Shown here in pieces: positions 34,457 to 46,971 of a stretch of 64,000 nucleotides of DNA. Source of the stretch: Avena insularis (lineage: Eukaryota; Streptophyta; Magnoliopsida; Poales; Poaceae). The stretch covers positions 159,874,149 through 159,938,148 of the forward strand of contig CM042697.1 of NCBI GenBank assembly GCA_023614405.1, in the 5' to 3' direction. Both the position numbers and the translations under genes were made by a program. Every line of letters starts with the position of its first letter. Position 1 is the stretch's first letter. Under the pieces are notes generated by a model. It searched no databases. It saw only the letters and a program-made list of their open reading frames with translations, and was not told where the DNA came from.

Positions 34457-37400
34457 TGTCACAACCCAAAATTTTCCAAACTTTTAATGTGAAAAATAAA
34501 TAATGGTTGAAATTTAGGGTGAAAAGAAACTTTTTGTTTCTAAATGGAAACATCAAAACCCATCTTGAACAAACTTTGAATAAAATGGAATACAACAAAT
34601 TTCAATCATGTGAAATGCATTCATCAATGAATGTATCTTGAAATTCAAACTTGGGAAAAATAAACCGAAACCCAAAACCTTAATGGAAGAAAATCATTTC
34701 CAAGTTATCTCAAAGACTATGGATTTGATCCATATAAAAATTGGTCAACAAACATTTATGAATGATCAAAGATGATAAATAAAAATATTATAAAAACCAT
34801 AGAAATTGGTTTCACTTAATTTGGAACCATAGATAAAAACTTATGAATTTAATAAGATGAAAGGAAATAATTTCCAAAGCTAATAAAGCTCCTATCTAAA
34901 TCCATACCAAATTGTGAGCAAAATAATCCTAAAGAGATATAAAAGGATAAAAAAATCTTAAATAAGATTTTACAAATTGGAATCATCAATTTTGGATCCT
35001 TAAATAAAAAGATATGCATTCTATAAGATAAAGAAGAAATAAATAAATCAATAAATAAATAAGGAATATTTAAAAGCCAAATTAAATCTTGGCCAAATCC
35101 ATGATCACATGAAATAAATATAATCCAAATAAAATAAAGGGATAAAGATTATTCCAATAAAATTATCTGACATTAAACCTTATTTTAATTATATATGGAT
35201 AAAGATAAAATTCCTAATTGACATGATTAATTAAATCATGAGAAAGTAATAAATGGAAATTTATCCAAGTGGATTAAAAACTTATCAATTAACTTAAAAG
35301 AATTGTTTGAATAAAATTTATATGGTATTAAAACCATAATCAAAATTTATTTAATTAAAGACAAACACTCAATTTAAATGATTAATAAATCATATTAAAA
35401 TATTTCAAATAGCTCAAAATGAATTATTTAAACACTCTATTGAATAAGTAAAACCTACTGAATAAAGTTTGGTAAAAAGTTAGAATTTAAATAAAGGTTG
35501 AAAATAAAACCAAATCTTATTTGAATAAAGGCAAGTGTCCATTTTAAATAAAATATAAACCATAAAAGAATAAAAGAATTATTTTTAAAAATGGACTTTA
35601 AATACATGTTTAAAACAGTACAGAAATTGCTGAAAAGTTTGAAAAGATTTGAAATGAAGAAGAGATAAAATCAGAACAGAAAATCAAAATGGAAAAAGAA
35701 AAAGAAAACAGAGAAGGAAAAAACAAGCCAGCCCAGCAGGCCCAGCAACCAGCCCACTCCCTCTCTCCCCGCAAGAAAACGATTCACACCCAGACCCGCA
35801 CCCGCACAGTCAATGATCATTGGACCCCACCTTTTCTCTCTCTCTTACGCTGACGAAGCGACCCCACCTGCCAGACCGTCTTCAACCTCACGCGACCCAC
35901 TCCCTCCCTCCGCACTCATTTGGCCGTTTTTGGCTCTGTGTCGTCGCGCGTGCTGCATGATTAATCTACTTGATTACCTTGCTATCTTAAGCGCCTAGTC
36001 CCCCTCTCCCTTTCCCCTCACTTGCCCCTCCCTCTCTGCCTCCAGGCTGTCTTGATTACTCGCTGCAACCCCACTGCCCCGACGAACTACTCCAGTCAAA
36101 TTCTGGCAACTCTAGCAATCTCTCCACTCTAGATTGCTCCCCATCTCCCTACGCACCTCCCAGTAACACTAGCTCACTCGCGCGCGTTCCAGAACGTCGA
36201 CAACATCTTCACAAGTGCGCCACCAACGACCCCGCAACTCTGGTGAGCCCTAGAACTCGACTCCGTGCGCGCCTCGACCAGTGAATCATGTCATTTTGTT
36301 CGCCTATGTCTTATGCATCTCCAGGTGCTCGCCAATCACTCGCGCGTGACCTACGGCCCCGCCTCCGACGACTCCCGAACGTGCCGATGCCAGGAGCATC
36401 TTCGGCGAGGAATTCTCGTCGCATCCGTGCGCCCCCTGCCTCCCCACGAACACGTTGAGCATCGCAACGATCCCACGAACCTGGTGAGCCACTCCTTTTA
36501 CTCCCTCACCTCCTGTAGCCACCGCAGACGTGAGCCGAAGCCCTTCGCCCAGTTGACCCAGTCTTTGGTCAAGGGAAAGCTGTCCGTTAGATCTTGATCC
36601 CACGGCCATGATAGAATCATTAAATGAAGCGATATGGGCTGACCTGATCTGTGCGATCCCACTTAAATCTAACGGCCTGTACTGCTCGATCCGTGCTAAC
36701 CGTTTTTGTCCAATCAGAAACAGACGCGTGGCACTGTGTTGTTTTAAATAGAGAGAAACTTTTCTATTAGATGTTTAAACTTCAAAATTCATAACTTTTG
36801 ATTCACACGTCCAAATTTTGCAAATTTTATATCAATGGAATCAGCAAAAATAATTCTATCCAACCATGTACTTTGTTTAGAAAATCTCTTATGTAAACTT
36901 AGTTGTTTTTGCAGAAACTTGTGTAGGCATAATTTGAATATAAAAATTATTCTAGAAATATTTTTAGGGTAAAATCTTTTGTAATTGAATGGTTTTGAAC
37001 CTACTGACCATATAAACCAACTTTTGGATTTAAAAACATATTTTGTGAGGCTAAGGAATAAATCTTTGAATAAAAGCATTTCTAGTTAAGCAAAAATATT
37101 GTTTATGTTTTCAAAATGATTTTTGAGTAAAACCTTTTGAAATTGGTTGGTATTAAACTATCTGACCCTAAACACCAAGTTTTAGGATTTAAAAATATAT
37201 TTGATGAACCCTAGAAAATTATTACTTTGCTAAAAGGCATTTTCAACAAAATAAAATATTGCTTTGGTATAAAAATGGTTTATAGGTAAAACCTTTTGCA
37301 AATGGTTTTAATATTAAACACTTGACCTTAAAACACTAACATTTGTGTTTAATAATATATTTTTCAAACACTAGGAATTATTACCTTGATTTAAATCATT

Positions 37401-38936
37401 TCTAACAAAACAAAAATGATTTAAAGTAGCCATTTACTAACTTGTGTCCAAATGGCTTTACCACTTTTATAAATGACCAATAGTTTTATAATGTTTATAA
37501 CGTATTAGAAACCACGTTTCCAAATAAAACAATCTTTGGCATGCTTGCATGCATGCTTTGTTTTAATTATTCTATGTGATGAGTTGCTTGCATGCTAGAT
37601 TGAATTTGTGCCTTGATTGAATTATAGTGAAATTTGACGAGTGTGACTATTGCAAGATCAAGGAGTGAACTATTATCTACTACCAAAAAGGCAAGTGGTT
37701 CTTCATACTTTTGTCCCATTATTTTCACTATGCATTAGTGTTATTTCTAAGTAGGACTTGCATGGAATTTTTGCTAAGTATAAACTATGCCATGGGAAAT
37801 CCTAGTAGATGAAACCTTACTAGAATTTTCCTAAGTCAAGATTCCTACTACTATCATGCTTAGCTTAGCTAGTAGAAAACAAGGGTGGATTATATTCATG
37901 ATATGGAATATTTCTAAGTCTATGACTTGTGTTTTATTTAATAAAACAACAATGTGAATGAATCACCTAGGTGGAATGGTGAGAATGGTTTGTGTTGAGT
38001 GGTTACTCAAGGCCCATTTCAATGGACTACCCTGGTGTATCACACTTGTGGAATGCCACCCAGGAACAAAGAGATTTGAGATGTCAAATATTGAGATGCT
38101 TCAAGTGCAGCCACTTGGCATTATGGGATCTGCATGGATCATATAGGTTGCAATAACTTAGCCAAATGGACAGTTGGTGGTAGGGGATGATAGGTTTGGA
38201 GCGCGTCCATTCTGGTCTAAGGGAAGGCTTCTGAAAGATCTTGTCTCGATGCATGTCGAGTCTTGTGGGGAAAGTGCACCACCTCTCGAGAGAGTAAAAT
38301 CTAAGTACTTAGCCGTGTCCTTGGCAATGGACAATTTGAGCATCAAGACATGGAAGCTATCAAGAATCTCCTCATCCCAATTTCTAAGTTAAAAACTTGT
38401 GGTTGAACAAGGATTAAAGGATCTTTAATCTTTGATTGGGAGATGCCTTGGGTGATTTTGACAAACAAAAACTTAGTGTTTTCAAATGATAAGGAAAATC
38501 TATTTTGAGAAAAGCAAGCCTAAGCTCCACCTAGCCAAATGCATATAGATGATAGACTCCACTATACTATCATAGTATCACTTGCCAATACAATTCAAAT
38601 GTATTGACCCTTGTGGCTATAACTTATTATGTTGCAGGTTTGTTTGATGTTAGTGAAGTGTGTTGATTAGGATTACAAGTCTACAACCAACATGATTGCC
38701 TGTGGCACTTTGAAGATGAATGACTCCGTGCTATATAGTTATTTCTGCTGCATTGTAATGAGATAGCCAAATGAGCTATGTAAGATGTAATGACTTATTT
38801 TATTCCTGGTTATAAAGTTGTATTATGACCTTTGTTTCTTGATATTATATCTTAATTGTGGATGCTAGCTATTGATCCAGGGACTAGCATTGTAAACACA
38901 GGGATCTCTACCTTATTAAAGGTTGGGACCTCTATA
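34457..38936 (+). repeat. 5' LTR of LARD-like element 2 (4480 bp)
   Basis: Starts TGTCACAACCCAAAATTTTCC and ends ACCTCTATA (the partner ends ACCTCTACA, so the terminal CA has mutated). AT-rich first 1.3 kb, a C/T-rich segment at 35750-36600, then AT-rich sequence again. Small ORFs such as 37958-38146 are shared by both LTRs but are short and lack motifs. Confidence 0.9.
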
Positions 38937-38938
38937 GA

Positions 38939-38950
38939 TGGTATCAGAGC
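38939..38950 (+). other. PBS (initiator tRNA-Met) of LARD-like element 2
   Basis: TGGTATCAGAGC two bases after the LTR end. This sets the strand. Confidence 0.85.
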
Positions 38951-39103
38951 ACTTTGTTGCCTGTAGGATTGTAACCCTAGGATTGGACAAAACCCCTTAG
39001 AAAAATAGGAGTTGTATTGGTTCAAAACTTATTTACAAACAATCTTGTAAACTCTTTCCTCAACCTTTTGGTTTTGATTCTACGTCTCTTCTATTTCAAC
39101 TTG

Positions 39104-39295
39104 ATGGATAAAACCTCAACCATGAGCAAAGACTTCAACATGAGCAAGGACTTCACCAACTCAAATGACTTCAACTTTATTTTCACCAAAGACTTCAACT
39201 TGGACATCACTAAGGACTACAAGAGAGACAATAACAATACCCAAGACTTGAATACTAAGGAAACACAATTTAGAAGGAACCATCATCACCTTTGA
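39104..39295 (+). CDS. Short N-terminal frame of the LARD 2 interior with KDFN repeats
   Basis: A 63-codon frame starting MDKTSTMSKDFN, 150 bp after the PBS. It consists of four or five degenerate (S/T)KDFN-type units followed by a polar tail and a stop at 39295. The DNA shows the unit as repeats of 'aaagacttcaac'. No known domain. It may be the start of a gag-like polyprotein that has broken up, or meaningless low-complexity sequence. Confidence 0.35.
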   Translation: MDKTSTMSKDFNMSKDFTNSNDFNFIFTKDFNLDITKDYKRDNNNTQDLNTKETQFRRNHHHL

Positions 39296-39565
39296 AGTTT
39301 TGTGACCAAGATACAAGAATTTTTCCAAGGAAGCCATGATCTCAAGAATCAACTAATAAGGATGGAATGATCTCAAGTGAACCATATAGTTGGACCATCA
39401 TGTTTAGTTTAGATCAAACCACCAACTTATGTGGTGTAACAAAAATATTTTGTTGCCTAAAAATGTGCTTGAACTTGTTGTTTGAGTGGAATGTTTGTTT
39501 GTGATTGTTTGCACATTGCTTGTGTGAATTGTTGTGTGTGAGTAGAATTCTTCCTTAGAAATATT

Positions 39566-40599
39566 TTGTCTATTTTAATCCCAATCCAACCCAAACAGAT
39601 GACTACTCCAAGAAATTCCAACATCAAGAATGGTGACAACAACAACCAAGAGATGCACATGAGAGAACAACTACTAGTAAACCAAACCCATTTGAATCAG
39701 ATGACAACTCAATTTTTAGCCAACAACAATGAGTTAGACCCAAACATGCAAGAGTTTTTGGGAATCCAATCCAATTGTTGCAACAGATGACCACTCAAAT
39801 GATCAACATGAAAGACAACCTTTCCCAAGGAGTTTGTGAAAACAAGGATGTCAAGGATGATATTTTAGAAGGAACTCAAGCTTGCAATATTTGTGGAGAC
39901 ATGGATCACACTTCCAAAGAGCATGAAGATCAATGCCCTAATTGTGAAGAGAAACATCCAACTAAGTAATGCCCCACATCTCAAGTGACTTGTTTCCTAT
40001 GTGAAGGAAATAATCATGTCCCTATCCAATGCCCCATCTATCCTATAGTTCAACAAAGGAAACAAGGTGGATTGCAACAAAAGTTTGGAAACCCCCATGA
40101 GGAAACAAATTCTACCAAGAAGGATGAAGACAAAGGAAAATCTCAGCTTGCACCTCCATGCACTATGACTCACATTGATGGACAAAACAGGAAACATAGG
40201 TATTATCCAAGGAAACGACTAAGGAAACAAGGAGACTTTCCCACCTTTGAGGTGAGATATGAAGAGCATGAACTAGAAGAACTCCTAGCTTTGGAGAAAC
40301 CCAAAAAGAAGAAGAATAGGGAAATTAGCCAAGTGTGGTGCAACAACTACAAAGAGCTAGGCCATTATATATCAACTTGTCCACAGAAGATACGTGAAGA
40401 ACTCAACCTTGTCACATGTTACAATTGTGGTGACCAAGGAGATTATGCAAGCAATTGTCCAGAAAAGATGAGATACAAGACAAGCAAGCCTATGAGGGAT
40501 CTCATCCTAGTCACATGTTTCAAGTGTGGAAACAAAGGGCACTATGCAGATGTCTGTCCAGAGAAGTTTCATCAAGATCCCAAGCAAGCCAAGATGTAA
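39566..40599 (+). pseudogene. Gag-like nucleocapsid protein with five CCHC-type knuckles
   Basis: The first part (39566-39790) is Gln/Asn/Met-rich; a frameshift near 39770 leads into IQLLQQMTTQMINMKDNL. Then come five knuckle-like units: CNICGDMDHTSKEHEDQC, CFLCEGNNHVPIQC (intact spacing), CNNYKELGHYISTC (second Cys lost), CYNCGDQGDYASNC (His lost) and CFKCGNKGHYADVC (intact). A TAA at 39967-39969 separates unit 1 from the rest; 39985-40599 is one open frame of 204 codons with a Lys-rich middle (EKPKKKKNRE). CCHC knuckles bind single-stranded nucleic acid; in gag they package RNA. No capsid domain is visible. Confidence 0.72.
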
Positions 40600-40707
40600 T
40601 CTAGTGGAAAAAAATTTAGGGTGGTAGTACCCTAGTTGTTTTGAAGCCAACTTGTAACCTCTATCCTCCCCAAATCTTGGGACGAGATTTTTTTTAGGGT
40701 GGTATCC
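40600..40707 (+). other. 3' untranslated end and PPT-like region of LARD 2
   Basis: Contains 'ttagggtggta' twice (40616-40626 and 40694-40704) and a T run, followed directly by the 3' LTR start at 40708. The G/A-rich 'agggtggta' next to the LTR is the best PPT candidate. Confidence 0.5.
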
Positions 40708-43700
40708 TGTCACATCCCAAAATTTTCCAAATTTTGTAATGTGAAAAATAATTAAACCAAATAAATAATGGTTGAAATTTAGGGTGAAAAGAAACTTTTT
40801 GTTTCTAAATGGAAACATCAAAACCCATCCTGAACAAACTTCTAATAAAATGGAATCCAACAAATTTCAATCAAGTGAAATGCATTCTTCAATGAATGTA
40901 TCTTGAAATTCAAATTTATGAAAAATAAACCAAAACCCAAAACCTTAATGGAAGAAAATCATTTCCAAGATATCTCAAGGACTATGGATTCGATCCATAT
41001 AAAAATTGGTCAACAAGCATTTATAAATGATCAAAGATGATAAATAAAAATATTATAAAACCCATAGAAATTGGTTTCACTTAATTTGGAACCATAGATA
41101 AAAACTTATGAATTTAATAAGATGAAAGGAAATATTTTCCAAAGCTAATAAAGCTCCTATATAAATCCATACCAAATTGTGAGCAAAATAATCCTAAAGA
41201 TATATAAAAGGATAAACAAATATTAAATAAGATTTTACAAATTGGAATCACCAATTTTGGATCCTTAAATAAAAAGATATGGATTCTATAAGATAAAGAA
41301 CAAATAAATAAATAAATAAATAAGAAATATTTAAAAGCCAGATTAAATCTTGGCCAAATCCATGAGCAAATGAAATAAAAATAATCCAAATAAAATAAAG
41401 GGATAAAGATTATTCTAATAAAATTATATGACATTAAACCTTAGTCTAATTATATATGGATAAAGATAAAATTCCTAATAGAAATGATTAATTAAATCAT
41501 GAGAAAGTAATAAATGGAAATTTATCCAAGTGGATTAAAAAGTTATCAATTAACTTAAAAGAATTTTTTGAATATAATTTATATGGTATTAAAACCATAA
41601 TCAAAATTTATTTAATTAAAGACAAACACTCAATTTAAATGATTAATAAATCATATTAAAATATTTCAAATAGTTCAAAATGAATTATTTAAACACCCTA
41701 TTGAATAAGTAAAACCTACTGAATAAAGTTTGGTGAAAAGTTAGAATTTAAATAAAGGATGAAAATAAAATCAAATCTTATTTGAATAAAGGCAAGTGTC
41801 CATTTTAAATAAAATATAAACCATAAAAAAATAAAAGAATTATTTCTAAAAATGGACTTTAAATACATGTTTAAAAAAGTACAGAAACTTGCTGACAAGT
41901 TTGAAAAGATTTGAAATGAAAAAGAGTTTGAAATCATTTGGATAAAATCAAAACAGAAAATCAAAATGGAAAAAGAAAAAGAAAACAGAGAAGGAAAAAA
42001 AACAAGCCAGCCCAGCCAGCAAAGCCCAACTAACTGACCAAGAACCAGCCCACTCCTCTCTCCCATGAAAGAAAACGATTCACCCAGACCCTCCCAGCGC
42101 GATCATGACCACTGGACCCCACCTTTTCTCTCTCTCTCTTACGCTGACGAAGCGACCCCACCTGCCAGACCGTCTTCAACCTTGCGCGACCCACTCCCTC
42201 ACCTCGCTGCCATTTCTGGCCGTTGAAAGCTCGCGCCAATACGCATTAACGCGCTAGTTAATCTCGCCAGTGATGTTGCTATCTTAAGCGCCTAGTCCCC
42301 CTCTCCCTTTCCCCTCACTTGCCCCTCCCTCTCTGCCTCCAGGCTATCTCGATTACTCGCTACAACCCCACTGCCTCGACGAACTACTCCGGCCAAATTC
42401 CGCCAACTCAGGCCACCTCTCCGCTCCCAATACCCACTAGATTTCTCCCCATCTCCCTACGCATCTCCCGGTAACACTAGCTCACTCGCGTGCGTTCTAG
42501 AACGTCGGCAACGTCTTCACCAGTGCGCCACCAACGACCCCGCAACTCCGGTGAGCCCTAGAACTCGACTCCGTGCGCGCCTCGACCAGAGAATCATGCC
42601 ATTTTGTTCGCCTATGTCTTATCCATCTCCAGGTGCTCGCCAATCACTCGCGCGTGACCTACAGCCTTGCCTCCGACGACTCCCGAACGTGCCAAGGCCA
42701 GGAGCATCTTCGGCGAGGAATTCCCGTCGCATACGTGCGCCCCTGCCTCCCCACGAACACGTTGAGCATCGCAACGATCCCACGAACCTGGTGAGCCACT
42801 CCTTTTACGCCCTCGCCTCCTATAGCCACCGCAGCACCGTAGACCGAGCGCACCGCCGCTCGCCGTTGACCCAGCGCCGCCAGTCTTTGGTCCAGGCAAA
42901 GCTGCCCGTTAGATCTTGATCCCACGGCCACGATAGAATCATTAAACGAAGTGGTATAGGCTGACCTGATCCATGCGATCCCACTTAAATCCAACGGCCT
43001 GTACTGATCGATCCGTGCGAACCGTTTTTCTCCAATTAGAAACAGACGCGTGGCAACGTGTTGTTTTAAATAGACAGAAACTTTTCTATTAGATGTTTAA
43101 ACTTGCAAAATTCATAACTTTTGATTCACACGTCCAAATTTTTCAAATTTTATATCAATGGAATCAGCAAAAAGAATTCTATCCAACCATGTACTTTGTT
43201 TAGCAAATCTCTGTGTAAACTTAGTTGTTTTTTCAGAAACTTGTGTAGGCATAATTTTAATATAAAAATTATTCTAGAAATATTTTTAGGGTAAAATCTT
43301 TTGTAATTGAATGGTTTTGAACCTACTGACCATAGAAACCAACTTTTTGATTTAAAAACATATTTTGTGAGGCTAAGGAATAAATTTTTGAATAAAAGCA
43401 TTTCTAGTTAAATAAAAATATTGTTAATGTTTTAAAAATGCTTTTTGAGTAAAACCTTTTGAATTGGTTGGTATTAAACTATCTGACCCTAAACACCAAG
43501 TTTTAGGATTTAAAAATATATTTGATGAACCCTAGAAAATTATTACTTTGCTAAAAGGCATTTTCAACAAAATAAAATATTGCTTTGGTATAAAAATGGT
43601 TTATAGGTAAAACCTTTTGAAAATGGTTTTAATATTAAACAATTGACCTTAAAACACTAACATTTGTGTTTAATAATATATTTGTTAAACACTAGGAATT

Positions 43701-45226
43701 ATTACCTTGATTTAAATCATTTCTAACAAAACAAAAATGATTTAAAGTAGCCATTTACTAACTTGTTTCCAAATGGCTTTACCACTTTTGTAAATGACCA
43801 ATAGGTGTTTTATAATGTTTATAACCTATTAGAAACCACTTCTCCAAATAAAACAATCTTTGGCATGCTTGCATGCATTGCTTTGTTTTAATTATTCTAT
43901 GTGATGAGTTGCTTGAATGGTAGATTGAATTTGTGCCTTGATTGAATTGTAGTAAAATTTGAAGAGTGTGACTATTGCAAGATCAAGGAGTGAACTATTA
44001 TCTACCACCAAAAAGGCAAGTGGTGCTTCATACTTTTGTCCCATTATTTTCACTATGCATTAGTGTTATTTCTAAGTAGGACTTGCATGGAATTTTTGCT
44101 AAGTATAAACTATGCCATGGGAAATCCTAGTAGATGAAACCTTACTAGAATTTTCCTAAGTCAAGATTCCTATTACTATCATGCTTAGCTTAGCTAGTAG
44201 AAAACAAGGGTGGATTATATTCATGATATGGAATATTTCTAAGTCTATGACTTGTGTTTTATTTAATAAAACAACAATGTGAATGAATCACCTAGGTGGA
44301 ATGGTGAGAATGGTTTGTGTTGAGTGGTTACTCAAGGCCCATTTCAATGGACTACCCTGGTGTATCACACTTGTGGAATGCCACTCAGGAACAAAGAGAT
44401 TTGAGATGTCAAATGTTGAGAAGCTTCAAGTGCAGCCACTTGGCATTATGGGCTCTGCCTGGATCATATAGGTTGCAATAACTTAGCGAAATGGACATTT
44501 GGTGGTAGGGGATGATAGGTTTGGAGTGCGTCCATTCTGGTCTAAGGGAAGGCTTCTGAAAGACCTTGTCTCGATGCATGTCGAGTCTTGTGGGGAAAGT
44601 GCACCAACTCTCGAGAGAGTAAAATCTAAGTACTTAGCCGTGTCCCCGGCAATGGACAATTTGAGCATCATGAATGGAAGCTATCAAGAATCTCCTCATC
44701 CTAATTTCTAAGTTAAAAACTTGTGGTTGAACAAGGGTTAAAGGATCTTCAATCTTTGATTGGGAGATGCCTTGGGTGATTTTGACAAACAAAAACTTAG
44801 TGTTTTCAAATGATAAGGAAAATCTATTTTGAGGAAAGAAAGCCTAAGCTCCACCTAGTCAAATGCATATAGATGATAGACTCCACTATACTACCATAGT
44901 ATCACTTGCCAATACAATTCAAATGTATTGACCCTTATGGATGTAACTTATTATGTTGTTGGTTTATTTGATGTTAGTGAAGTGTGTTGATCAGGATTAC
45001 AATTCTACAACAAACATGATTGCCTGTGGCACTTTGAAGATGAAGGACTCCATGCTATATAGTTATTTCTACTGCATTGTAATGAGATAGCCAAATGAGC
45101 TATGTAAGATGTAATGAATTATTTTATTCCTGGTTATAAAGTTATATTATGAACTTTGTTTCTTGATATTACATCTTAACTGTGGATGCTAGATATTGAT
45201 CCAGGGACTAGCATTGTAAACACAGG
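40708..45226 (+). repeat. 3' LTR of LARD-like element 2, main part
   Basis: Starts TGTCACATCCCAAAATTTTCC; parallel to 34457 onward, with small indels (for example extra bases at about 40751 and changes in the C/T-rich block at 42000-42900). Interrupted at 45226 inside 'cacagg|gatctc' and resumed at 56084 for its last 34 bp. Confidence 0.9.
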
Positions 45227-45960
45227 TGAAAGGATCGTATGGGCACCTAGAGGGGGGGTGAATAGGTGCTACTTCAAATTTTACTCCTTTTCAAATTAGG
45301 GTTTGACAAGAAAGGTAAATTCTCTAGAATATGCAACTAAGGTGAATTTACCTATATGTCAAGCAAGCACAAACTAACAAAACACTAAGCAAGAACAAGT
45401 AAGTAAAGTGCGGTAAAGGATAGAAGTAACCAAGGGAGTGGATGCGGAGACACAAGGATTTGTTTCCCGTAGTTCCTTCCTTTTGAGGGGAAGTACGTCT
45501 ACGTTTGGAGAGGGGGTGGTTTCAAACCACCAGCATACGAGAGGCCTCCCTTGTTCTCTGATGAACCTCACCCCAAGGGGCTCGATTCACCTTCCACTAT
45601 ATCGGCAACCTTCGAGGTGGAAGCCGACACCTTTACAACAAGTTCGGGGCACACATCCACAACTGAATTGGAGGCTCCCAAATACAAGCAAGTTGTCAAT
45701 ACAAATCAAAGACAAGCTTGTAAGAACCAAATCAAAGTTAGGGTTTCCAAAGAAACACTAGAGCTTGGGGGCCCTCAAGTGAATGAGGGGAAAAGGAAGA
45801 TCTCTCTTGGTGAAGATGTGAATCAAGGCCTCCTCCTTCGATTCTCCAAAGATCAATGACTTTGGATGGTTGGATGAAGAGATCTTGTGGATTTGGTGGA
45901 TCTAATGGTGTTGGTGTTCTTGAGCAGCTCGAGCAACTGGAGGAAGAAGATAAGGGTCCC

Positions 45961-45970
45961 TATTTATAGA
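45961..45970 (-). promoter_or_regulatory. TATA box in SIRE 3' LTR
   Basis: Minus strand TCTATAAATA. Its partner in the active 5' LTR is at 55452-55459. Confidence 0.6.
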
Positions 45971-46012
45971 CAGCCCCCTCCATGAACTGTTTTCTGACCG
46001 TTGAAGAAAAGT

Positions 46013-46420
46013 CAGACCGGAGACTCCGGTCTGCAGACCGGAGACTCCGGTCTACGCCGGAGACTTGGGCCAATCTCCGGACCAGCCTCCGGACCGCCCA
46101 TCTGAATGACCCAGAACAATCCTGACCCAGTAACACCGGAGACTCCGGTCTTCCAACACCGGAGACTCCGGTCCGACCAAAGTCTCCGGATAATCTCCGG
46201 ACTAGTCTCAGGTAGCCATCCGACCGACCAGCGCATTTCTTCACCAGCAACACCGGAGACTCCAGACTTTCAACACCGGAGACTCCGGTCAGAACAAAGT
46301 CCGGAGACTCCGGCCAATCTCCGTACCAGTCTCCGGACAGGCCAACAAAATGACCCAGCCAAGTCACAGGAGAGGCACCACCCAGCACCGGAAACTCCGG
46401 ACCACGGAGACTCGGTCATG
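46013..46420. repeat. Cluster of near-palindromic CCGGAGACTCCGG motifs in U3
   Basis: At least six exact ggagactccgg copies plus variants (gactccaga, gagacttgg), irregularly spaced by roughly 15-110 bp. The unit accggagactccggt is self-complementary except at the centre. Mirrored in the other LTR at 55507-55920. Confidence 0.8.
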
Positions 46421-46596
46421 CTGACCAGAGACTCAGTGCAGGTTCGAAACGATGGCAAATGTATGTGGTCTTTTCCCAAGAGTGTGTGTCATGTTTATCT
46501 ATGATAATACCAACCTGTGGACAATAACAAACTATGAAATGATCTACTTGTTGTTAACGAACACCAAAAGTGATTATGACAATAGATGTCCTTTCA

Positions 46597-46610
46597 ATCT
46601 CCCCCTTTTT
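46597..46610 (-). other. Polypurine tract of complete SIRE element
   Basis: Minus strand AAAAAGGGGGAGAT abutting the 3' LTR. Confidence 0.8.
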
Positions 46611-46971
46611 GGTGTTCGATGACAACAAGTGATTTGCATGGAATAACATAAAATGTGGCTCCCCCTGACTATGTGCAACAAGATAATGAAGTAAATCATG
46701 TAAAGAGAGACAAAAATACCAACGATGGTACGCATAGATCTCACATGAGTTACAATAGACGTTGCACACGAGCACATAGTCAGAAACACATAAGAACAGT
46801 AGATAACACACAAAGTTCAAGCTCGAATATCCAAATAATAAAAAAGGAAAGGCAAATAACGGCAGATAGTCGCAAATCCCTAGCCCCATGCAAAGCGGAT
46901 GAGAATGTCTTCTCCCCCTTTGGCATCGAAACGCCGAAAAGGGAAAAGACCTATACTAACGCCCCAATGAC
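46611..46971 (-). other. Non-coding stretch between extra ORF and PPT
   Basis: AT-rich, no ORF of note. It holds a 'ctcccc' core within ttctccccctttggcatcga (46911 on), which has a counterpart near 10946 in the gag-only SIRE element (ttctcccccattggcatcga). This is a conserved non-coding mark of the family. Confidence 0.6.

Larger units (their letters stand above)
45227..46596 (-). repeat. 3' LTR of complete SIRE element (1370 bp)
   Basis: Nearly identical to 54730-56078. It has a TATA box (minus strand TCTATAAATA, 45961-45970) and a cluster of ccggagactccgg motifs (46013-46420) upstream of it. Confidence 0.93.

Noticed and set aside
36265..36597. 110-codon ORF in the LARD 2 LTR and its counterpart at 42551-42919
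   Set aside because: The two LTR copies do not keep the same frame or protein, and both strands are open.
40507..40863. Minus-strand 118-codon ORF across the LARD 2 LTR border, similar to 34374-34598
   Set aside because: It is the reverse complement of knuckle coding sequence plus LTR sequence; a shadow frame.
34457..45226. Duplicated 4.5 kb genomic segment
   Set aside because: Perfect gatcc duplication, PBS at 38939 and TG-starting borders show that these are LTRs.
46013..46420. CRISPR-like array of short repeats
   Set aside because: Spacing is irregular, the units are near-palindromes inside an LTR, the same cluster occurs in the partner LTR, and the host is a eukaryote.
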